Positions 8,085-18,000 of a stretch of DNA of 64,000 nucleotides are shown piece by piece. A program made the position numbers and the translations under genes. The notes below the pieces were generated by a model. The model saw only the letters and a program-made list of their open reading frames with translations. It did not search any database and was not told the origin of the DNA. Every line of letters begins with the position of its first letter. Within the stretch, counting starts at the first letter, position 1. This stretch comes from Acidobacteriota bacterium. GTDB lineage: Bacteria > Acidobacteriota > Terriglobia > Terriglobales > Acidobacteriaceae. The stretch spans positions 1 to 64,000 of the forward strand of contig JAJZGG010000008.1 of the NCBI GenBank assembly GCA_021804965.1. Direction: 5' to 3'.

Positions 8085-10061
8085 ATGAACGTTGTGAAGA
8101 CAGCAGTGGCCGTGGGCTTGCTTGCCGGGATGGGGCTGGCGGCGGCAGCCCAGCAGAAGCTCTACACCAACGACCGGAATGACCACTACGAGCCGCCCAA
8201 GGCGGATCGGGACTACACCAAGCGGGTGGAGATGGTGCCGATGCGCGATGGCGTCAAGCTCTACACGGTCATCTGGATTCCCCGTGGCGCGCACGATGCG
8301 CCGATTGTGCTGACGCGAACCCCGTACGATGCCGCGCACCGCATCGGTACCCCGGATGCGCTGCACCTGATCGACGCGCTTCCGCTCTCTGACCAGGATT
8401 TTGTGCGTGCCGGATATATCCGCGTCTACCAGGATGTGCGCGGCAAGTACGGCTCGGAGGGCGCATATCTGATGACGCCGCCGCCGCTTGGCTCCGGCTA
8501 CAACAACAGCGGTGCCGATGACACAACCGACGGCTGGGACACGATTGACTGGCTGGTGAAGCATGTGCCGGAGTCCAACGGACGCGTGGGCATGATCGGC
8601 AGCTCCTACGAGGGGTTCACGGTGGTCATGGCGCTGCTGCATCCGCATCCGGCGCTGAAGGTGACGGCTCCGGAGAGTCCGATGGTCGATGGCTGGATGG
8701 GCGATGACTGGTTCCACTACGGGGCGTTTCGCCAGCCCAATATCGACTATGTGCTGATGCAGACCTCGCGACGGGGCAATGGCGAGATGGTGCCGCACCC
8801 GGGCGATGACTACACCAATTTTCTGGAGGCAGGAACGGCCGGAGACTTTGCCCGCGCCCGCAACATGGACACGCTGCCATTCTGGAAGGACATTGAGGAT
8901 CATCCCGCCTATGACGGCTTCTGGCAGTCGCAGGCGCTCGACAAGCGCATTGCGAAGACGCCGCTGACGGTGCCGACGATGTGGGAGCAGGGCGAGTGGG
9001 ATCAGGAGGATATGTACGGAGCCAACCACAGCTATCGCGCCTGGGAGTCGCAGGACACGTCCAACACGAAGAACTTTCTGGTCATCGGGCCATGGTTTCA
9101 CTCGCAGATCAATCGGCAGGGCCGCGCGATTGGCCCCTTTGTGTGGGCGACGGATACGGCCGAGCAGTGGCGGCGCAATGTGCTGCTCCCATTCTTCAAC
9201 CAGTATCTGAAGCCCGGCTCGGCCAAGGCGGATACGCCGCCGGTCTGGATCTATGACACGGGCGCAGACCGCTGGGATACCTATGCCAAGTGGCCGCAGA
9301 GCTGCGACTCCGGCTGCGCCAGCACTGCCCGGCCGCTCTATCTTGAGGCCGGTGGCAGGCTCTCCTTTCATGCCCCGACCAGCGACGCTTCCAACAGCAA
9401 CGCGAGCCACTATGACGAGTATGTTTCCGATCCGGGCAAGCCGGTGCCGTATCGTCCGCGTCCGGTGGTGGGCGAGGGCAGCGGATGGCGTACCTGGCTG
9501 CTGACCGACCAGCGGTTTGTGGATGGCCGACCCGACGTGCTGACCTACGAGACGGCGCCGCTGACCAAGCCGATGAAGCTGGCCGGCGAGCCGATGGTCC
9601 ACCTGATGGCCTCCACCAGCGGCACGGACTCCGACTGGGTGGTCAAGCTGATCGATGTCTATCCCAACAGCCAGCCGCCGCGCGACGATGCCGCGGGAAC
9701 CTTCCCGGGTACGCTGGGCCAGCAGCCGGACATGAATGGCTACGAGATGCCGATCGGGATCGATATCTTCCGCGGCCGCTATCGCACCAGCTTCGAGCAT
9801 CCGCAGGCGATTGCACCGAACCAGCCGCTGGAGTATACCTTTGCCCTGCCCAATGTGGATCACACCTTCCAGCCCGGGCATCGCATCATGGTGCAGGTGC
9901 AGTCCACGCTGTTCCCGCTCTATGACCGAAACCCGCAAAGCTTTGTCCCAAATCTCTTCTACGCCAAGCCGGGGGATTTCCGGCCGGCGACCCAGCGCAT
10001 CTGGCACGAGCCGGGCAAGGCCAGCTATCTCTCACTGCCGGTGGTTGCCAACAGCCACTGA
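8085..10061 (+). CDS. Secreted CocE/NonD family hydrolase (alpha-amino-acid ester hydrolase-like)
   Basis: A 658-residue secreted serine hydrolase. A signal peptide (VGLLAGMGLAAAAQ) precedes an X-Pro dipeptidyl-peptidase S15-type alpha/beta hydrolase domain with the nucleophile in GSSYEGF (Ser174), which is the alpha-amino-acid ester hydrolase form of the motif. YQDVRGKYGSEG, upstream of it, is the conserved oxyanion-region tyrosine segment. The C-terminal third (from about residue 430) is the jelly-roll domain ending in a basic PGHRIMVQV strand. Relatives hydrolyse or transfer beta-lactam side chains, cocaine esters or peptides; the natural substrate is unknown. An AGAGGGAT ribosome binding site precedes the ATG. 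It is followed by a rho-independent terminator and is probably a single-gene unit. Confidence 0.85.
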   Translation: MNVVKTAVAVGLLAGMGLAAAAQQKLYTNDRNDHYEPPKADRDYTKRVEMVPMRDGVKLYTVIWIPRGAHDAPIVLTRTPYDAAHRIGTPDALHLIDALPLSDQDFVRAGYIRVYQDVRGKYGSEGAYLMTPPPLGSGYNNSGADDTTDGWDTIDWLVKHVPESNGRVGMIGSSYEGFTVVMALLHPHPALKVTAPESPMVDGWMGDDWFHYGAFRQPNIDYVLMQTSRRGNGEMVPHPGDDYTNFLEAGTAGDFARARNMDTLPFWKDIEDHPAYDGFWQSQALDKRIAKTPLTVPTMWEQGEWDQEDMYGANHSYRAWESQDTSNTKNFLVIGPWFHSQINRQGRAIGPFVWATDTAEQWRRNVLLPFFNQYLKPGSAKADTPPVWIYDTGADRWDTYAKWPQSCDSGCASTARPLYLEAGGRLSFHAPTSDASNSNASHYDEYVSDPGKPVPYRPRPVVGEGSGWRTWLLTDQRFVDGRPDVLTYETAPLTKPMKLAGEPMVHLMASTSGTDSDWVVKLIDVYPNSQPPRDDAAGTFPGTLGQQPDMNGYEMPIGIDIFRGRYRTSFEHPQAIAPNQPLEYTFALPNVDHTFQPGHRIMVQVQSTLFPLYDRNPQSFVPNLFYAKPGDFRPATQRIWHEPGKASYLSLPVVANSH

Positions 10062-10083
10062 TTGCAGCAGGAAGATCACTCCC

Positions 10084-10120
10084 ACAGCCGCCTGAGGGTT
10101 ATCCCCCGGGCGGCTGTTTT
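10084..10120 (+). terminator. Rho-independent terminator
   Basis: A perfect 9-bp stem (ACAGCCGCC pairing with GGCGGCTGT) around a 16-base loop is followed by TTTT. It lies 22 bases after the ester hydrolase stop codon and should end that transcript. Confidence 0.8.
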
Positions 10121-10569
10121 GCGTGCCGGCCGTGTTGCAGGGAAATGGGAGGGTTCAGGAGGCATGGGTGTTACTTTTTCCCGCCACATTGCATTACCTA
10201 TGTGGTATATCCGCTTTGCCATGAGCGCATTACACTTGGCTTGGTCTATTTCTACATCTTTCGATCAAAGTTCCATATTTTCCCGAGGGATGGATCCGCA
10301 TCCGGATCAGATGTCCGCAGGTATGTCAGGGGATAAGCGGATCTTGCCTGCAGAAGCGGATAGCTGAATTGCAATTGGGGTTTCCTGGCAGGTGCATTGC
10401 AGGTACCGGAGTCGGCAGGTTTCAGAAATACCGAGGAATGTACCCGGCGGGGAATCCGGGATCTTCAGATGGCTGGCAGCCAGGGTTGAAAACCGATATC
10501 TCGTTTGAAAAATGATCGTTCCACCGTAGCTATTCCACGCATTCTGTTGCTCCCTCAGAAGGTTGTATT
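10121..10569. other. Intergenic region upstream of the winged-helix regulator
   Basis: About 450 bases without a supported gene and noticeably richer in A+T than the flanking genes. It contains an inverted repeat CCACAT-10-ATGTGG (10184-10205) and several GCGGAT/ATCCGC words around 10290-10365. These may be regulatory sites of the downstream gene, possibly for its own winged-helix domain, but I see no decisive promoter. Confidence 0.4.
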
Positions 10570-13440
10570 GTGAAACGCTTTGCCATTGATTCTCTGCTGG
10601 TGGATGCGGATAAGAAGATTATTTATGACGGGCAGACGGTGGTGCAGGTGCCGCCGAAGGTCGTGGAGATCCTTGTCGTTTTGCTGGAACATGCCGGGGA
10701 TGTGGTCCCGCGCGAAACGCTCATGGAGCAGGTCTGGGGCCAGACGTATGTGGACGAGTCCAACCTGACGCGCAATGTGGGAGTGCTGCGCACGATTCTG
10801 CGCACGCATCTGCGTGGGATCGATCCGATCAAGACCTTTCCCAAGCGCGGATATCAGTTTGTAGGGCCTGCGGAGGCAGTGGAATCGGTGGCGCCGATGC
10901 TGGTGGCACAGGCCGAGCGGACGGAGCACGGTTTGGTGGCTGCCGAGCAAGAGTCGCCGGTCCGGATGGATGTCCTGCCGATGGAGCCAGGGCAAAGCGA
11001 GGCGGCTGAAGCAGGCGAGACAGAGGCCGGTCGGCCTGCGGTTGCTGGGTCAGAATCCGTATTGGCTTCGCCTGAGCCCGTTGTGCCTGTGCGCAGGCGT
11101 TGGGGATTCCGATGGGTGCGGTCGAAGGTGGCCATTCCGCTGCTGGTGGCGACGGGGATTGCAGCAACCGCCTATGTGTATGGAAACGGGCATCGGATGG
11201 GTTTGCGCCCCTCGGTTGCGGTCTTGTATCTGCAGGATCTGTCCCAGGATGGCGAGCATGCGTGGATTGCCGAGGGGATGCGCGAGACGCTCTCGGCAGG
11301 CCTGGGCGGCGATGATGCCGTGCGTCTTATCCAGCCACGGCGCGTGACGGAGGCGGAGCAGGATCTGCGGATTGGTGCCGCGCGGGAGTATGACCCGGCA
11401 ACGATTCACGCATTGGGCAGAATCCTGCACTGCCGGTATGTGGTGACGGGCTCGTATCTGGAGACCGGGGATCAGATTCGTTTTGATCTGCAGATGCGGG
11501 ATACGGATTCCGGACGCGTGGTAACCAGCACCAGCAGCGACACGGAGACCCCGAAGCTGGCCGAGGTGGCCGAACAGGCAGTGGCGAAGATGCGTCGGGC
11601 GCTGAAGCAGGCGCCAAATCCAAGGATTTCCACCTATCTGCTGGAAGATGGCGCAAGTGCCGTTTCCGGGTTTGCGGATTATCTGGAGGGGGTTCATGCC
11701 CTGGAAACAGGGCAGCTGAACGACGCCCGGACGCTGCTGAGCCGGGCGGTGATTGCCCACCCCTCGTTTCCGCAGGCCCACTCTGCGCTGGGTGCAACCT
11801 GGGAGGCGATGGGCTATGCCGAGCAGGCCTCGGCGGAGTCACGGCTGGCGCTGGAGACCGATACGACGCTGCCGGTCGCGCAGCGGCTTGCCTTTCAGGC
11901 GGAGAGTTATCGGATTGGGTCGGACTGGCCAAGGGCGATCGATGCCTATACCCGGCTGGTGAAGCAATTCCCGGACGATATGGACTACCCGCTGGCGCTG
12001 GCGGAGTGCCTGACTCGGGCCGGCCACCCGGACCAGGCCGCGCAGAGCTTGCAAGCTCTGCTGAAGTCATCGTCGGAAGCAGGGAATGATCCGCGTGTGC
12101 CGATGCAGCAGGCCGCCGCCGCCTCGGCGATGGGGGATTGGCGCGGGGCACTGCTGTATTCCGGGCAGCAGATTCGCCTGGCGCGGGCAACTGGCTCGGA
12201 GTTCCTGTTGAGTCGGGGTTTGTCCACGGAGGGAGCGGTCTGGATACGGTTGGGAAACTATGACAATGCCATGACCGACTACGATGCGGCACAGGCGATT
12301 GCCGAGGAAACCGACGATACGGTGGAGCTGGCCGGGGTGCTGACGGCGCGTGGTGCGGAAAAAGGGCTGCGCAAGGATCCGGAAGCGGTTCCAGCTCTGA
12401 CGCATGCGATCCAGATGTATAAGGATGCGGGGGCGCTGGCCGGGGAGATCAATGCGCTGTCCGAACTGGGCTGCGCCTATACCTATACCGAGGACTGGAG
12501 CGCGGCCAAGCAGGCATTCCACCAGGCGATTGACATTGCCGGACAGCTCCATGCGCCGGGACTGGGCATTGGGGCGCAGATGGACCTGATCTATGTGGCG
12601 CTGAACGAGGACCAGTTGCAGGAGGCCGAGCAGGAGGCCGAAACCGGACTGCAACTGGCCAACCAGATCCATAATCTGGATGCGGTCAGCACGATGGAAC
12701 TGGATCTGGGGGATATTCACTACGCACAGGGCGAAATTGACAGAGCCCGGAAGGATTACCAGCAGTCGATGGAGGTGGTCCGGCAGATCGACGGCGGCTA
12801 TGCGATTGCCAAGATTCTGTCGCACATGGAGGTTCTGGAGACCGGAGCCGGCAACCTGGAAGCGGCGGAAAAGCTGGATCGCGAGGCAATGGGGATGCAT
12901 GTCCTGCTGGGAGAGCGGCTGGAATACGAGCAGGTGGCCAAAGGAGCACTGCTGATTGACGAAGGCAGGCTGGCGGAGGCCAGGCAGGCGATGACGATGC
13001 TGGCCGAGCAGGCCCGGACAGCACATCCCGGCGCGGAGGCCTGGCGGCTGGTGGCGCTCTGCGACCTGAAGCAGGGGGATCTGGACGGGGCACAGGCGGC
13101 CATCGACAAGGCTCTGGCCTTTGCGCGCGGATCGAAGAATACGCGCACCTACCTGATCCCGGATTCGGTGATGGCAGACCGGATTGCGGCCGGGCGCGGA
13201 CGGACGGCGCAGGCTCTGGCCGACCTGCAACAGCAGTTGCGACGCGCCGCAGAGATTGGCGACGTACCGCTCCAGCTTTCCATTCGTCTGGCGATCGGAG
13301 ATGTCCAGATGCATGCGGGGCAGACAGCGGAGGCTCGGCGGACGCTGCAACAGGTGGAGCGCCAGGCAGCCGGGGATAACCTTGGTTTGCTGGTAACCAA
13401 GGCGCGCAGGGAGACAACCGGTCTTCAGCGAGGGGTATGA
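10570..13440 (+). CDS. Winged-helix DNA-binding protein with a transmembrane segment and TPR repeats (CadC-like)
   Basis: A 956-residue membrane-bound regulator. Residues 1-100 form an OmpR/PhoB-type winged helix (VPPKVVEILVVLLEHAGD... ending KTFPKRGYQFVG). A Pro/Glu-rich linker leads to one membrane helix at about 188-205 (VAIPLLVATGIAATAYVY). A TolB-like segment follows (GTP-free beta domain, SVAVLYLQDL, RYVVTGSYLETG), then about 12 TPR-like helical repeats to the C-terminus. The layout matches CadC/ToxR-like one-component regulators of acidobacteria, in which the outer part senses and the inner winged helix binds DNA. Translation starts at GTG 10570. No partner gene is adjacent, so its targets are unknown; the nearest are the giant surface proteins downstream. 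Confidence 0.85.
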   Translation: MKRFAIDSLLVDADKKIIYDGQTVVQVPPKVVEILVVLLEHAGDVVPRETLMEQVWGQTYVDESNLTRNVGVLRTILRTHLRGIDPIKTFPKRGYQFVGPAEAVESVAPMLVAQAERTEHGLVAAEQESPVRMDVLPMEPGQSEAAEAGETEAGRPAVAGSESVLASPEPVVPVRRRWGFRWVRSKVAIPLLVATGIAATAYVYGNGHRMGLRPSVAVLYLQDLSQDGEHAWIAEGMRETLSAGLGGDDAVRLIQPRRVTEAEQDLRIGAAREYDPATIHALGRILHCRYVVTGSYLETGDQIRFDLQMRDTDSGRVVTSTSSDTETPKLAEVAEQAVAKMRRALKQAPNPRISTYLLEDGASAVSGFADYLEGVHALETGQLNDARTLLSRAVIAHPSFPQAHSALGATWEAMGYAEQASAESRLALETDTTLPVAQRLAFQAESYRIGSDWPRAIDAYTRLVKQFPDDMDYPLALAECLTRAGHPDQAAQSLQALLKSSSEAGNDPRVPMQQAAAASAMGDWRGALLYSGQQIRLARATGSEFLLSRGLSTEGAVWIRLGNYDNAMTDYDAAQAIAEETDDTVELAGVLTARGAEKGLRKDPEAVPALTHAIQMYKDAGALAGEINALSELGCAYTYTEDWSAAKQAFHQAIDIAGQLHAPGLGIGAQMDLIYVALNEDQLQEAEQEAETGLQLANQIHNLDAVSTMELDLGDIHYAQGEIDRARKDYQQSMEVVRQIDGGYAIAKILSHMEVLETGAGNLEAAEKLDREAMGMHVLLGERLEYEQVAKGALLIDEGRLAEARQAMTMLAEQARTAHPGAEAWRLVALCDLKQGDLDGAQAAIDKALAFARGSKNTRTYLIPDSVMADRIAAGRGRTAQALADLQQQLRRAAEIGDVPLQLSIRLAIGDVQMHAGQTAEARRTLQQVERQAAGDNLGLLVTKARRETTGLQRGV

Positions 13441-13916
13441 TACGTAGCTATATTGAAGAATCAATCACTTAGAGAGCGGTCTACAGAAAGAATGGAGAAA
13501 GAAAGGATTGTTTCTGTATGCCGTTTTGGGACACTTGTCTGCTAAGTTAACCCCATCGCAATTCTTTTTTGGGACAAAAGCGGCGAAAGACGCGCGGTTT
13601 TCTGTGCGCTGCCGTGACTGTTTCAGGTCGCCACTGGGCGATTGCCGTGTCCCGGGTCAGGGTTGCGAAGGGGAGCTCAGGGAGCATGACAGCGGGGCAG
13701 CGCAAGCAGACTTTTGGCCGGAAGGTCGAGTCCGGGGGACTCGTCATGGCAGCTACGCCGGGTTGTCCCTGGCAGCCTGCCCGGCAGGATAGCGCGCCCC
13801 ATGCCCGACTGCTGGATTCCCCGGCGATCCCACCTTTGACTCAAGTATCCGCAACTTCCATCCCCACGACCCCAAGCCCAGCGAATGGGTTTTCTTCTGG
13901 AAAGAGAATGCACACC
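13441..13916 (+). other. Leader region upstream of the NHL gene, with possible RNA structure
   Basis: The track extends the next ORF back through this region, but no N-terminus is recognisable. Complementary segments are visible: GGGACA (13571-13576) can pair with TGTCCC (13648-13653), enclosing two further small stems (GCGC/GCGC and TCGCC/GGCGA), and near 13728 a perfect 7-bp stem CGAGTCC/GGACTCG is found. This could be a structured 5' leader. It does not match the c-di-GMP-I riboswitch core that I can recall. Confidence 0.3.
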
Positions 13917-14954
13917 ATGGCTCTGCGTGTTTCCGCCTTCGGCACTCGTCTTGTCTCCCCCCTGTACGCTTCCCTGAATCTGAATCAGCCCACCGATTCC
14001 CACTCGTTGCCGGAGCTCTCCCGGCAGAGTGCGTCCCGGAATGCGTCCGGTCGGCGGGGTGGTCTGCGCATGGGTCTGCGCGGAGGTTGGGCAGTGTCAG
14101 GTCTGTTGGCATTGGGCATGCCCGTGCTGGCTACAGCGGCCTCTGCGACTCCCGAGTCGGTTCAGTTCGCCGGTACGGTGAGTACGCTGGGCAGCGGGTT
14201 CAGCGGTCCCGGCGGAGTGGCGGTGGACAAAGCCGGAGATGTGTTTGTTGCCGATACCAATAACAGTCTGGTGAAGGAGATCGTCGCGGTGAATGGGTCC
14301 ATTCCTGCGAATCCGACCATCCTGACGCTGGGCAGCGGCTACAAAAGTCCCCAAGGAGTAGCGGTGGACGGAGCCGGGGATGTCTTTGTTGGCGATACCG
14401 GCAACCAACTGGTGAAGGAGATCCCGACCAGTTGTATCGCAGGGGTCATCAATACCTCCCCCAATGCGGTCATCCCTCAGGGGCAGACTCAACCCGCTGC
14501 AATCACTAGCAATCAGATTGTTTTCCTCTATCAGATGACAAATGCAACCCTGTATTCAGCGAGCAAATCGGATTCATATTCAGACGAGCTTTATGCCACA
14601 CTAGATCCGATGCCCATTGTGCAGCAGTTTCAAAGCATGGCAGTTAATCCTGATATCTCCAATAACTATACTGTCTTGCAATGCCAGGCAACTGCTACAT
14701 CGATTCCGGAAGTCGTTTTGGATGCTCTTGTGACATCATCGCTTGCCGGTTCCCCGTTGATGGCAACCAAAGCCTCTTTTGACAACTACAATCTTGGCTG
14801 GCTTTGGGAGAATGGAAAACTATTCCCATCTAGCCAGCTTCTGATTTTATTGAATGACTATGCTGATAATGCAACAACATTGACAGCACTACAGATTAAT
14901 TCAACACGAATTCAAGGCTTTGATGTTGCTTCGTGCTTACCAGGTGAACCTTAG
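13917..14954 (+). CDS. NHL-repeat protein, probably truncated or recombined
   Basis: A 345-residue putative exported protein. After a long basic N-terminus there is a signal-like helix (WAVSGLLALGMPVLATAASA), then two NHL/beta-propeller repeats (GPGGVAVDKAGDVFVADTNN and GDVFVGDTGNQLVKEIP). From about 14430 the sequence abruptly changes: GC falls, NHL repeats stop and the remaining 170 residues match nothing I know. An intact NHL propeller would need at least six repeats, so this looks like the front of a larger gene joined to foreign sequence. The ATG at 13917 is chosen because GGAAAGAG lies 10 bases upstream; ATG 13908 is too close to it. It may or may not be functional. Confidence 0.55.
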   Translation: MALRVSAFGTRLVSPLYASLNLNQPTDSHSLPELSRQSASRNASGRRGGLRMGLRGGWAVSGLLALGMPVLATAASATPESVQFAGTVSTLGSGFSGPGGVAVDKAGDVFVADTNNSLVKEIVAVNGSIPANPTILTLGSGYKSPQGVAVDGAGDVFVGDTGNQLVKEIPTSCIAGVINTSPNAVIPQGQTQPAAITSNQIVFLYQMTNATLYSASKSDSYSDELYATLDPMPIVQQFQSMAVNPDISNNYTVLQCQATATSIPEVVLDALVTSSLAGSPLMATKASFDNYNLGWLWENGKLFPSSQLLILLNDYADNATTLTALQINSTRIQGFDVASCLPGEP

Positions 14955-15038
14955 CACGCAGCATAGTCGTTGTTCCAGGCATTGAAAATGCAATTGATGA
15001 CCAGCAATACAGACTAGCCAGATCTGGGAGAGTGTGCG

Positions 15039-18000
15039 ATGACAAAAAAACGAGCATATCAAGAAAGCATTTCTTGGGCGAATATTCACATTTTCCGGAG
15101 ATATGGCTATCGTGCATTTTCAATTCTGGTCCTTGCATTATTGAGTATAGTCAATATGGATGCACAATACGCTGGCTATGATTACGGTTCGGTAAACTAC
15201 AACTTTGGTTCGGTCAACCTTGGGTCCAGCGCGACAAGAACGATTACATTCATATTTACCAAATCAGTCTCTATTGCCTCTGTAAGCGTTGTGACTCAGG
15301 GAGCACCAAATAAAGACTTCCAGGCCACCACACCGGATTCCAGTGGGACACTGTGTGTAGCGAAAACTTATAGCGCTAATGATAGCTGTAATGTTGACAT
15401 TACATTTTCTCCGCTTGTGCCTGGAACACGACTTGGAGCAGCGGTACTTCGGGATTCATCAAATCGCATCGTTGCCTCGGGCTATGTCACCGGCTTTGGT
15501 ATCGGGGCGCAACTTGGGTTCACGTCTCCAACAGTGTCAACATTTGTAGGAACCGGAACTTACTCCTTGACCAATCCGTCAGGTCTTTCTGGAACTTCTG
15601 CCGGGTTTTTGGAGCCGTATCAAATTGTGTTTGATGCGTCCGGCAATATGTATATGGACGATTTAGCTGGGGAGGCAATATATAAGATTACTCCCGCCGG
15701 AGTTGTTTCTACGCTGCTTGGAACATATCGCACGAGTTGCGGAACTAATTACAGCTGTGGCTATCCCACGTCGAATTCAACACTGGCTGCTTCGACAGCG
15801 AGCGTTAATGCGCCGGAATCGATTGTACTGGACGGTGCCGGTCTTTTATGGTTTATAGACGAAAGCAACGAGGGACTCGCTACCATCGATTTAGCGACCG
15901 GTTACGTGACGGCTCAGGTTCCAGGAACAGGTGGTAACATAGGAGCACCCAATACATCAGGAAATATTCACAATCTGGGTGCAGCAAGCTTGGGTAACCT
16001 CACGACTCTTGCAACAGACGGGCTAGGGAATATTTACGTTGGTGCCTATCATGACAGCGTCCTGACGAGTTATTATTCAATGATTTTAAAGCTTGATCCA
16101 GATGGTAATATATCAGTCTTCGCAGGGAACACAACACCCTCTTCAGGAAAATCAGCACCTGCTGATGGGACTCCAGCGACAAGTGCGGTAATCGGTACGC
16201 CATGGGGAATGGGATTTGATGGTTCTGGAAATTTTTATTACTTTGATCAAGTGTACAATCAAATTTTCAAAATTGACACTGCAGGGAAGGTGCATCCATT
16301 TGCCGGATCCGGTTCAATCGCTAGCGACAATACTTCTTCGCTTCCATATTGGCAATCCGGAAATTCAAGTACAACGTCGAACCTATCAGTAAATTTTGCG
16401 AAAGCCGTTGGTATGCTTGCGGTCGATTCCAGCGGAAATGTCTATCTGCCTTCGGCTCCAAGCAGCGCCTATGACACAAATCTCGATAGTCGTGTTTTCG
16501 TGTTTACACCTTCAGGTTATGCATATGTGTTGACTGGAACGGGTGTAGTGGGTGAGAAGAATGGTCCTGCTTTATCATCCGAACTTGCGAAACCGTCATC
16601 CGTTGCTTTGAACGGGACGGGAGACGTTTATATCAGCGAAAACTATATAAGGCAATCCACAACATCGCCTGCGCAGTACGTCGGCGCTTCAGTTCGGAAG
16701 TGGAGCATGGCCGCTTCAACACTGTCTTTCGGGTCACAGGCTATGGGCAGCACCTCTCCAGGCCAAACCGTAACTACAACCAATATCGGCAACGCTCCGC
16801 TTGAACTGACAACGCCTTCAAATGGGACAAACCCCTACACAGGATCCAGCTTTACATTGCTGGGCAATAGTGCGTTCAATGCGTGCGCAACCGGCTCTTC
16901 GGGAGTAGTTGATATTGGCTTGGATTGTTCCGTTGTTGTTGCTTTCCAGCCTCACCAGTCATCAGGCTCAATCAGTGGGAGCCTGACATATACGGGCAAT
17001 CTGCCTGGCGGCACTATTTCGGTACCGATGGCAGGAGTTGCCGCTCCAGGCGTTGCAGATTTGCAGCTTTCCAACTTACCCAATCCGGCTGACTCTGGTA
17101 CCGCATATCCGGTAACCGTATCTGCGGTTGATTCACATGGTAATCTTTTTGCGAGCTACACCGGGACGGTTCACTTCAGCTTATCTCCGGCGGACGGTTT
17201 AGCGTCGCTTCCCGCGGACTACACTTTCACTGCGTCAGATGCGGGCACAAAAATATTTAACATCACTTTTTCAGCTTCAGGGTCTCATACGCTGACCGTT
17301 CAAGATACTGCTAATAATTTAGTATTTAATGAAGGTACAACAGTTGGCTCACCATTTAATCACTTTGCATTTACATCCGGTCCTCCGACAACTACAACTG
17401 CCGGGATTAGCTTTCCTGTCTCGGTAACAGCTTACTTCAGTTCCAATAACTCTGAGATAGACACAAGCTATAACGGGCAAGTGAAAATCACCTCCAGTGA
17501 CCCGAATGCCGTACTTCCATCCGCACCAACGTTGACGAGCGGCGTGGGTACATTTACTGTCACGCTGAAGACTACTGGAACACAAACCATCTCAGTAGCG
17601 GATTCCAGTGGATCATCTAGCATAATCAGTAATAACATCAATGTGGAAGCTGCTGGAGCAAGCAAAATCACAGTTCTCTCCGGCGCGACGCAGAGCGCGG
17701 TAATCGGGGCGGCATTCTCCACGGCGCTGCAGGTGCAGGTAACGGATGCGTACTCGAACCCTGTGGGCGGAGTGGTGGTGAGCTTTACGCCGCCTGCGAC
17801 GGGTGCCAGTGCAGTACTTTCAGCGGCGAGCTGCACCACGTCCACGACGGCGCCGGTGGGCGTCTGCTCGGTGACGGCGACGGCCAACGGAACCGCAAGT
17901 GCGACGGCCTATACGGTGGCGGCGAAGGCTGCGGGAACTTCAGCGGCAGCAGGCTTTTCGCTGTTCAATCTGAAGGCCACGCCGACGGTGACGCTGAGTG

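Noticed and set aside
13571-13653. c-di-GMP-I (GEMM) riboswitch
   Set aside because: A GAAA loop and stems are present, but the conserved ACGCAAAGCC-type core is missing.
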